Shown: one piece after another, positions 6,784-12,437 of the stretch
How the letters are laid out: each line of letters begins with the position of its first letter
Numbering within the stretch: position 1 is the stretch's first letter
IMG/VR virus record: IMGVR_UViG_3300044835_000173
Coordinates: 1 to 27,350 of that record
Strand: one strand, 5' to 3'
Length of the DNA stretch: 27,350 nucleotides
From: a virus
The notes under the pieces: generated by a model
Told to the model about the DNA's origin: nothing
Seen by the model: only the letters and a program-made list of their open reading frames with translations
Database searches by the model: none
Position numbers and translations under genes: made by a program

Positions 6784-7728
6784 ATGCGACAGGCTTTCAC
6801 CGACGCACAGTCGGCGCTCGGCTTCGTGACGCCGCAGTTCTACAACATCGAGACGACGATCTATCAAACGAAATACCCGTCGTTCGACTACGCCTCGCTG
6901 ATCCCGGTCATCACCGAGGGCAACGAGTGGGCCCGCGGCACGCTGTTCCGCTCGTCCGACTTCGCCGGCAAGATGGAGTTCCTGAGCGGCAAGGGCTTCG
7001 ACATGCCCTACGCGGATGTGTCGCGCGATCAGTTCCTCAAGGGCTTCGAGATGGCCGGTATCGGCTATGAGTGGAGCCTGGAGGAGGTGAACGTCGCGGC
7101 GATGGAAGGCCGCAACCTCAGCGACGAGAAGGCCAATGCGGCCCGCCGCGTCGCTGAGCAGTTCCTTTGGAACACCGCCATGACCGGCCAGGCCGAAAAG
7201 GGCTGGACTGGCCTCGTCAACGACGCGACCGTGACGGCGACGACCGCCGCCGCGGTCGGCACCGGCTCCACCTCGACTTGGTCCACGAAAACGCCGGACC
7301 AGCAGCTTGCCGATGTGAACAACGCGATCACGGGCATCTTCACTGGCACCAACGAGGTCGAGATGGCCGACACGGTGCTTCTGCCGACCGCGCGCTGGCT
7401 CTCGCTTTCCGTGACCGCGCGCTCCAGCACCAGCGACACCACGCTTCTGACCTATCTCCAGAAGAACAACACCTACACGGCCGAGACCGGCAAACCGCTG
7501 ACGATCCGCGGCCTGCGCGCGCTGAACACCGCGGGCGCGTCCGGCACGGCGCGCATGGTGGCCTATCGCCGTGACCCCGACGTGGTGCGCTTCCACCTGC
7601 CGATGCCGCACAAGTTCCTGCCGCCGTTCCAGAAGTCGAGCATGACGTTCGAGATGGCGGGCATTCTGCGCACCGGCGGCGTGGAAATCCGCCTGCCGAA
7701 GGCGATCACGTACTGTGACGGTATCTAG
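6784..7728 (+). CDS. Major capsid protein, DUF2184 family
   Basis: This 314-residue protein forms the icosahedral shell, presumably with an HK97-like fold. Recognisable segments are VTPQFYNIETTIYQTKYPSF (about residues 16-35), SLIPVITEGNEWARG, the MAGIGYEWSLEEVNVAAMEG helix region (about 94-113), and the C-terminal end with MPHKFLPPFQKSSMTFEMAG followed by GGVEIRLPKAI. ATG 6784 is preferred to ATG 6778 because AGGAG at 6771-6775 lies eight bases from it but only two bases from the earlier one; the choice changes the protein by two residues. The gene follows the cement gene closely, and length and context fit DUF2184 capsid proteins. Confidence 0.88.
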   Translation: MRQAFTDAQSALGFVTPQFYNIETTIYQTKYPSFDYASLIPVITEGNEWARGTLFRSSDFAGKMEFLSGKGFDMPYADVSRDQFLKGFEMAGIGYEWSLEEVNVAAMEGRNLSDEKANAARRVAEQFLWNTAMTGQAEKGWTGLVNDATVTATTAAAVGTGSTSTWSTKTPDQQLADVNNAITGIFTGTNEVEMADTVLLPTARWLSLSVTARSSTSDTTLLTYLQKNNTYTAETGKPLTIRGLRALNTAGASGTARMVAYRRDPDVVRFHLPMPHKFLPPFQKSSMTFEMAGILRTGGVEIRLPKAITYCDGI

Positions 7729-7731
7729 GCC

Positions 7732-8058
7732 ATGAAGATCACCAACATCACCAAAGGCCCGCGCGGCCTGCACGCGCCGCACGGCATCGTCGTGCTGGAG
7801 CCCGGCGTGTCCGCCGAGCACGATCTCACCCATGGCGAATATACCTCGTCCAAGCGAACGGGCTGGTTCGCGTTCGAAGGTGAGCCGCCGAAGCCGGATG
7901 TCGAGGCCAGCCTCGACGACGACAAGGCGGTGCCGAAGCATGTCGGCGCCGGCAAGTACAAGCTGTTCATCAAGGACACGGTGTTCAGCGATGAGATGTA
8001 CCCGGACAAGGCCGCGGCGCAGGAAGCGGCCGACAAGCTGAACGCTGGCGCGCCTTGA
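7732..8058 (+). CDS. Small head/neck protein of unknown function, paralogous to the gene at 9524
   Basis: This 108-residue acidic protein has no function I recognise. It starts three bases after the capsid stop, so translation is probably coupled. The N-terminal half (ITKGPRGLHAPHGIVVLEPG then SAEHD) is beta-like. It aligns with the product of the gene at 9524-9829, with the shared pattern IT-x2-P-x2-L-x4-G-x2-VL followed by G-x-SAE-x-D. The C-terminal half (DDDKAVPKHVGAGKYKLFIK and a helix with AAAQEAADKL) is not shared. Its place between the major capsid and connector genes suggests a role in capsid or neck assembly. Confidence 0.7.
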   Translation: MKITNITKGPRGLHAPHGIVVLEPGVSAEHDLTHGEYTSSKRTGWFAFEGEPPKPDVEASLDDDKAVPKHVGAGKYKLFIKDTVFSDEMYPDKAAAQEAADKLNAGAP

Positions 8059-8408
8059 GCTGGACCTATGACCATGCGGCGATCGCCACCAGCGACCTGA
8101 ACAAGGTCCGCTTCCTGGTTGGCGACACGGTGCAGGCCGCGGCCCAGCAGCAGGACGAGGAGATCACGTTCGCTCTGACGGAACGTGGGACGGTCTATGG
8201 CGCGGCGGCGATGTGTTGCCGCGCCTTGGCCGCCAAATACGCGCGCGAGGCCGATGTTTCAGATCGCGATCTGCGCACGTCGCTGAGCCAGCGCAGCACG
8301 GCCTACCGCAAGATGGCCGACGAATACGAGGCGCAGGCTGAGGCGCCGACCGACAACACGCCGGCCGTGCTCGTGGCCGGGCTCCCGGCGGCATTCTTCC
8401 CGCAGTAA
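8055..8408 (+). CDS. Putative head-tail adaptor (connector)
   Basis: The frame starts at TTG 8055, overlapping the preceding stop as TTGA; no in-frame ATG lies nearby. The 117-residue protein begins with SWTYDHAAIATSD and then LNKVRFLVGDT, continues QQQDEEITFALTERG and a mostly helical middle containing AAAMCCRALAAKYAREADV. This pattern (a short N-terminal strand, VRFLVGDT, DEEI, then a helix with CR-LAAKYA) is typical of small adaptor proteins that bind beneath the portal in siphophages. It sits just upstream of an HK97 gp10-like gene. Confidence in the gene is high; the connector role rests on position and overall pattern. Confidence 0.7.
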   Translation: MSWTYDHAAIATSDLNKVRFLVGDTVQAAAQQQDEEITFALTERGTVYGAAAMCCRALAAKYAREADVSDRDLRTSLSQRSTAYRKMADEYEAQAEAPTDNTPAVLVAGLPAAFFPQ

Positions 8409-8417
8409 GAGGCGCTC

Positions 8418-8966
8418 ATGGACGTCGATATCAAGGCCATCGGCCTGATCGAGCAGCAGGCGCGGCTCACGAATGTGCCGACCGCAGCCGACCGCGGCAT
8501 GCGCAGCTTCGTCCGCCAGGGCACCGACACCCTGCGCGAGATGGTCAAGCAGAACATCTCTGATCGCTTCCACTCCACCGGCCCGCTGTACCAGAGCGTG
8601 CGCAGCGCTGTGACCGAGACGGCCGACACCATCACCGGATCGGTCGTGGCCGGGTTGCCGCCCTTCGTCGCCTACGCCGCCGCGCAGGAATACGGCGTCA
8701 CGATCCAGATCCCCGAGATTTCGCCTGTGCGCGCGCAAGCGCTGGCGTTCATGGGCGGCGGACGGATGGGCTTCAGCAGCGGAGGAGGGGAGAGCGGCAT
8801 GGTGTTCGCCAAGCGCGTCCGGGCGCATCCCGTCACGTTGCCCGAGCGCTCCTATGCCCGGACTGCCTTGGCCGACTTCCGGCAGCCGTTTCGCGACGGC
8901 ATCCGCGCCATTGTCCAGTCCACCTTGGACGCAGACGGCGCGCAGTATCGCGCGGTCGCGGCGTAG
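8418..8966 (+). CDS. HK97 gp10-like tail completion / neck protein
   Basis: This 182-residue protein likely takes part in joining the tail to the head. ATG 8418 has AGAGG at 8408-8412. A central helix DTLREMVKQNISDRFHSTG is followed by LYQSVRSAVTE and the AAQEYGVTIQIPEI segment (an early 'EYG' motif seen in gp10-like proteins), then a basic VRAHPVTLPERSYARTALAD segment, the conserved 'P-RSYAR-AL' ending of the family. The order of connector, gp10-like, terminator-like and tail tube genes is standard. A Gly/Ser-rich loop near residues 112-125 (FMGGGRMGFSSGGGESG) is likely flexible. Confidence 0.72.
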   Translation: MDVDIKAIGLIEQQARLTNVPTAADRGMRSFVRQGTDTLREMVKQNISDRFHSTGPLYQSVRSAVTETADTITGSVVAGLPPFVAYAAAQEYGVTIQIPEISPVRAQALAFMGGGRMGFSSGGGESGMVFAKRVRAHPVTLPERSYARTALADFRQPFRDGIRAIVQSTLDADGAQYRAVAA

Positions 8967-8969
8967 CCC

Positions 8970-9500
8970 ATGTCATCCCCGACCCGCGAGGACATTTATC
9001 AGGCGCTGTTCGCGCTGGTGACGCCGCTAATCGCCGTGGACGACGCGACGCGCGCGGCCAGCCCAAACCATCTTCAACTGCCGGCCAGCGCACCGACGAC
9101 GGCGGAACAGCCCTTCCGCACCATCAGCCGCGAAGTGATCGAGTGCCAGCGCATCGAGCCTGGCAATCAGCCCGTCCTCATGATGTACGAGATGGACGAG
9201 CACTTCGACGATAGCGGGCCTGGCCTGACGCCTTACGGCTTCCGCGTCGTCTTCATCTTCGGCGTGACATCGGCCAAGGGCACGCCAGGCCAAACGCTCC
9301 TAAATCCGCTGATCGAGCTTGCGCACGACGCCATCGACCGCCCGGACAACGAGGAAGACGTGAACACGCTCGGCGGCCTTGTCGAGTGGGCGCGCGTGAA
9401 GGGCACGGCCGGCAAGGACCACGGCAACAACTCTACCAGCCCCGATCATCGGCAGGCGTCTTACTACCTCCCGGTCGAGATCAAGCTCTCGCCGCCCTGA
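8970..9500 (+). CDS. Tail terminator-like protein
   Basis: The 176-residue product probably caps the tail tube and makes it competent to join the head. It begins with SSPTREDIYQALFALVTPLI, an N-terminal helix common in gpU-like and minor tail terminators, followed by beta segments (REVIECQRIEPGNQPVLMMY, then YGFRVVFIFGVTS) and a central helix. The C-terminal part ends YYLPVEIKLSPP. No obvious ribosome binding site lies before ATG 8970; it starts three bases after the preceding stop and is probably translationally coupled. The assignment rests on gene order (after gp10-like, before the tail tube) and on the alternation of helix and strands. Confidence 0.6.
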   Translation: MSSPTREDIYQALFALVTPLIAVDDATRAASPNHLQLPASAPTTAEQPFRTISREVIECQRIEPGNQPVLMMYEMDEHFDDSGPGLTPYGFRVVFIFGVTSAKGTPGQTLLNPLIELAHDAIDRPDNEEDVNTLGGLVEWARVKGTAGKDHGNNSTSPDHRQASYYLPVEIKLSPP

Positions 9501-9523
9501 CCTGAATTCCACAGGAGAACGCC

Positions 9524-9829
9524 ATGAGATATCGGGTGACCAGCATCACCGATACGCCCTTCCGCTTGCCCTATGGCAATGGCGAGCCCGTGCTGTTCGG
9601 CCATCGCGGCGCCTCCGCCGAACTCGATTTCGAACCGCATGTCGCGGAACGCCTCGGCAGCTACGGCACCCTGAAGTTCGAGCCGCTTGATCCCGCCGCG
9701 GCCCAACCCCTGCCGCAGCCCGCCGCGCCGCAGTCAAAGGCCAGCCTCTACAGCGCGCGGGCAGTGGGCGACGGACAAGTAGGCATTGCGCCTCCACGCG
9801 CCACGCCCTTCGACCCCGAAACCGAGTAA
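9524..9829 (+). CDS. Small unknown protein, paralogous to the gene at 7732
   Basis: This 101-residue protein is not recognised as a named family. ATG 9524 has AGGAG about eight bases upstream. Its N-terminal part (SITDTPFRLPYGNGEPVLFG then GASAELDF) shares the spacing IT-x2-P-x2-L-x4-G-x2-VL and G-x-SAE-x-D with the gene at 7732-8058, so the two appear to be duplicates that diverged. The rest is Pro/Ala/Gln-rich (AAAQPLPQPAAPQSK) and probably disordered. A gene of this kind between tail terminator and tail tube could encode a small tail or neck cofactor, but nothing in the sequence proves that. Confidence 0.65.
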   Translation: MRYRVTSITDTPFRLPYGNGEPVLFGHRGASAELDFEPHVAERLGSYGTLKFEPLDPAAAQPLPQPAAPQSKASLYSARAVGDGQVGIAPPRATPFDPETE

Positions 9830-9844
9830 CTGAGGAGACGATCC

Positions 9845-10555
9845 ATGGCCGGCCCCACCCAACTCCAGCTCAACACCGCAATCGAGTCCTGGCGCGACAC
9901 CAGCCTCGGCGTCGGCTATATCGCCGCCAACACGCGCGCCTACAACCAGGTATTCAACAAGATCCCAGCGCTGGAGGCCAACGCCTTCGCGGTCATCAAC
10001 GACGTGAGCGAGGCCTATGCCACCGGCACGCTGACCTTCACCGCCGGCACCATCGCCGACGACAAGATCGAGATCGGCGGCGTCTACTATGTCCCGGTCA
10101 CCACGCCCAGCGGATCGGCCGACGGCACTGTCGGCACGCCCTGGCAGGTCGCCAGGGGCGCGAACGCCGCGGCCTTCCTCGCCAACCTGCGCAAGGCGGT
10201 CAACGCCTCTGGCGTCGCGGGCACCGACTACAGCACGGGGTTGACGGCGCACCCGTCCGCCACGTCCACCGCGTCCGACGCGACCACGCTGACGGCGCGC
10301 GCGCTCATCATGGGATCGGCCGGCAACCTGATCACCACTTCGGTCACGGCCGTCAGTTCGCCCGACGGCTTCGCCTGGGGCGGCTCCACGCTCACCGGCG
10401 GCGTCGGCGACGACGTGCCGGCCGTCTTGGCCGTCATCGCCGCTTGGCGCGACACGCTGCGCGCCTTCCCCATGAACGCCGACCCGAACGCCGAAGCGCA
10501 GCTCGACGCCGCGATCCCGGCGCTCAACACCGCCGTGTCGGCGCTGTTCACGTAA
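9845..10555 (+). CDS. Unknown tail-region protein with duplicated helical ends around a beta domain
   Basis: This 236-residue protein has AGGAG before ATG 9845 and lies directly upstream of the tail tube gene. The middle (about residues 55-180) is Thr/Ser/Gly-rich, likely beta, and includes FLANLRKAVNASGVAGTDYS and TARALIMGSAGNLITTSVTA, a motif type seen in phage tail proteins. The two ends resemble one another: AIESWRDTSLGVGYIAANTR with IPALEANAFAV about 25 residues on, and VIAAWRDTLRAFPMNADPNA with IPALNTAVSAL about 24 residues on. This looks like an internal duplication split by an inserted domain. No enzymatic motif is seen. A structural tail or neck role is inferred from position. Confidence 0.65.
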   Translation: MAGPTQLQLNTAIESWRDTSLGVGYIAANTRAYNQVFNKIPALEANAFAVINDVSEAYATGTLTFTAGTIADDKIEIGGVYYVPVTTPSGSADGTVGTPWQVARGANAAAFLANLRKAVNASGVAGTDYSTGLTAHPSATSTASDATTLTARALIMGSAGNLITTSVTAVSSPDGFAWGGSTLTGGVGDDVPAVLAVIAAWRDTLRAFPMNADPNAEAQLDAAIPALNTAVSALFT

Positions 10556-10579
10556 CCCCATTTCGAAGGAGCACTTCCC

Positions 10580-11353
10580 ATGGTCGCAGCAGCCCCCGTC
10601 AAGCCGTCCAAGATCTTCGGTGCGGGTTACGACTACCTCATGCTCAATTCCGCCAACCCCACCCCCATGCCTATCGACACGCCCCAGGACCAGTCGGTCA
10701 CCTTCAAGCGGGACCTAAAGTCGATCACCGGCACGAACCTGTTCCCGGACGACGTGAACGCCGGCGGTACGTCCATGACGTGGAAGATGACCAGCGGCTC
10801 GATCAACGGGCGCCTGGTCGGCGACGCCATCACCGGCGCGGGCGCCCAGGACGGCATCGTGTGGACCGTGGCGCGTCGCGAGAAGGGCGTCGTGAACTCG
10901 AGCAACACAATCCGGGTCAAGAATAATGGCGCCGGCATCTTCCTCCGCGACTGCGGCGTGATCGACCCGACCACCAACCTGCCGTTGGTCAACGTCGCGA
11001 CGATCACCAAACGCAACCACTACACCGTCAGCGCCACCGGCCTGTACACCTTCCACCCGAGCGTGGTGGCCGCGACGCTGGACATCTCCTACGAGTGGGC
11101 GGGCGTTGGCAACGGTCTCGGTGCGATCTACAACATCTCCAACCAGCCGCAGGGCGCGCTTGGCGATCTCACGGCCGTCATGGGCTTCAACTGGCGCGAC
11201 GAGCAGAACACGTTCACGCTCAACTCCAACGTCATCTCGGACTTCGAGATCGGCGCGAAGGGCGGCGACTACGCCAAGCCGACGATCTCGGGCATGGTGC
11301 AAGCCGACGCCTACGGCAACATCGGCACCTTCTCGTTCGCGCAGAAGCACTAA
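10580..11353 (+). CDS. Major tail tube protein
   Basis: The 257-residue product is expected to stack as hexameric rings to form the tail tube. ATG 10580 follows AAGGAG. The protein is beta-rich, starting with a flexible N-terminus (MVAAAPVKPSKIFGAGYDYL) and containing QDQSVTFKRDLKSITGTNLF, a repeated TSGSINGR-type strand pattern, then ATLDISYEWAG and a C-terminal AKPTISGMVQADAYGNIGTF. These features and the position upstream of the tail chaperone pair and tape measure gene match major tail proteins of siphophages. No fused Ig-like domain is seen at the C-terminus, but a separate small Ig-like gene occurs at 24901. Confidence 0.78.
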   Translation: MVAAAPVKPSKIFGAGYDYLMLNSANPTPMPIDTPQDQSVTFKRDLKSITGTNLFPDDVNAGGTSMTWKMTSGSINGRLVGDAITGAGAQDGIVWTVARREKGVVNSSNTIRVKNNGAGIFLRDCGVIDPTTNLPLVNVATITKRNHYTVSATGLYTFHPSVVAATLDISYEWAGVGNGLGAIYNISNQPQGALGDLTAVMGFNWRDEQNTFTLNSNVISDFEIGAKGGDYAKPTISGMVQADAYGNIGTFSFAQKH

Positions 11354-11356
11354 GCC

Positions 11357-11767
11357 GTGACCGTCGGCGAGGAGCGCCTTCGCCTCGGCGAGCAGCGGAA
11401 GGAAATCTTCCGCAACTTCGCCAACGGCGTGCCAAAGGAAATCCTTGCAGAAGAGTACTTGCGCTCGGTCGAAGAGATCGGGCGCGAGCTCATGTTCGTG
11501 CTCAAGAAAATCCACGAATACCGCCACCAGCGCACGCTGCGACCGCACCCCGACCAAGGCATGTTGCCGCCCGTCGAATGCTCGACTGAGCTGGATATCC
11601 TCGTCAATCGTAGGCCGCTGCTGTGGACGCTCGACTTCATCGGTCCGGTTACGCTCTCCACTGAGTTGCTGATCCCGCGGTTGACCATCCAGAAGGTCGA
11701 GCCGCGATTTGAGCATGTGTTCGAAGCCGCGCGCGCGGTGCGCACCAACCCGAGAGTTGTGAAATGA
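11357..11767 (+). CDS. Tail-operon protein with an HTH-like N-terminal segment, function unknown
   Basis: The frame opens at GTG 11357, three bases after the tail tube stop, with no separate ribosome binding site, so it is probably coupled. Of its 136 residues, about 8-45 (RLGEQRKEIFRNFANGVPKE then ILAEEYLRSVEEIGRELMFV) read like a sigma region 4-type helix-turn-helix: an initial helix, a Gly turn, a second helix with AEEY and a third helix following Ser. The central and C-terminal parts are beta-like with basic residues. Its stop overlaps the next start as ATGA. Whether it binds DNA is open; a helical protein-protein module in tail assembly is an alternative. Confidence 0.65.
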   Translation: MTVGEERLRLGEQRKEIFRNFANGVPKEILAEEYLRSVEEIGRELMFVLKKIHEYRHQRTLRPHPDQGMLPPVECSTELDILVNRRPLLWTLDFIGPVTLSTELLIPRLTIQKVEPRFEHVFEAARAVRTNPRVVK

Positions 11768-12216
11768 CAGAACCCGCACCATTCGACCCGAAGCGGACGC
11801 CGTCGATCCGCTGGAACAAGAAGGACTGGCCGATTCCGCCGCTGGTGGCCGACCAGCTCGACGTGATCTGGGACGACGTGAAGATGCTCACGGCCGCGCT
11901 CGAGGCGCAGGACGTGATTGAGCCGGCCGATGGCGCGCCGGATGTGGAGAAGATCGGAAAGAGGCTCGCCGACCAGGTGTTTTCGCTGTCGGGCGACGAG
12001 TACAAGACCATGCGCGAGGTCGTCTATATCGGCCTGACGCGCGCGCACCATACTCTCACGCCGGCTGAGTTCCGTTCCGTCCCCACAACGCCGTTCGAGA
12101 TGCTGATCGCGTTCTACGTCGTGCGGCGCCAGTCGGGTATGTACGGCGCCGCCCTCGAGGGAGCGCCTGACACGGGGGAAGCGGCGGCGATCAAGGAAAG
12201 CCCGACTTCGAGCTGA
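11764..12216 (+). CDS. Tail assembly chaperone, upstream frame (gpG-like)
   Basis: The 150-residue protein begins at ATG 11764, overlapping the previous stop as ATGA. It lies between the tail tube protein and tape measure genes, where siphophages encode the chaperone that coats the tape measure protein during tail assembly. The sequence is acidic and helical (VADQLDVIWDDVKMLTAALE, then VEKIGKRLADQVFSLSGDEY), with a conserved-looking GLTRAHHTLTPAEF segment before the end. The stop TGA lies at 12214-12216. The -1 frame is open from 12171 through the next gene at 12219-12425, so a gpG/gpGT-like frameshift fusion is possible. Confidence 0.65.
   Translation: MTEPAPFDPKRTPSIRWNKKDWPIPPLVADQLDVIWDDVKMLTAALEAQDVIEPADGAPDVEKIGKRLADQVFSLSGDEYKTMREVVYIGLTRAHHTLTPAEFRSVPTTPFEMLIAFYVVRRQSGMYGAALEGAPDTGEAAAIKESPTSS
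12174..12180 (+). promoter_or_regulatory. Candidate -1 ribosomal frameshift site GGGGGAA
   Basis: Zero-frame codons here are ACG GGG GAA. A P-site GGG can slip back one base onto an identical GGG (12174-12176), and the -1 frame then reads a GSGGDQGK linker into the downstream chaperone frame, which is open from 12171 after a TGA at 12168-12170. The site is not a textbook X-XXY-YYZ heptamer, since the A-site GAA would re-pair with GGA. Only a narrow window (12171-12216) allows the shift. Known for lambda G/GT-type chaperones; inferred here. Confidence 0.35.
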
Positions 12217-12218
12217 TC

Positions 12219-12425
12219 GTGATGGATGCCTGCCGGGATTGGGGCCAGACGCCCGAATACTGGTGGTCGCACCTCACCCTTGATCGCCTTCGCGCCATGC
12301 GCAAGAGCCTGCGCCAGCGTCCCACGCTCGAAATGCTTGCTGCGGCCTACCTGCAATACGAGGCGCCGGCCGAAGATGGTCCGGCGACTGAGCTTCCCGA
12401 GCCCATGCCCCTCTACGAGCCCTGA
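12219..12425 (+). CDS. Tail assembly chaperone, downstream frame (gpT-like)
   Basis: This 68-residue frame starts at GTG 12219 (or ATG 12222), three bases beyond the upstream chaperone stop. It reads DACRDWGQTPEYWWSHLTLD and RLRAMRKSLRQRPTLEMLAA, a tryptophan-rich and then basic helical segment like the small C-terminal chaperone domains (gpT type) encoded before tape measure genes. No clear ribosome binding site precedes it, so it is made either by reinitiation after the nearby TGA or as a -1 frameshift extension of the upstream gene. The end is acidic and Pro-rich (DGPATELPEPMPLYEP). Confidence 0.6.
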   Translation: MMDACRDWGQTPEYWWSHLTLDRLRAMRKSLRQRPTLEMLAAAYLQYEAPAEDGPATELPEPMPLYEP

Positions 12426-12437
12426 TGAGGATTGCCG

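Noticed and set aside
5317-7941. An 874-codon open frame on the minus strand
   Set aside because: It is the complement of the DUF2213, cement and capsid genes, has Arg/Gly/His-rich shadow composition and no ribosome site; long antisense frames are common in GC-rich DNA.
12193-12201. AAGGAAAGC as the frameshift site
   Set aside because: In the zero frame (AAG GAA AGC) a -1 slip gives poor re-pairing at both codons; the G run at 12174 is better.
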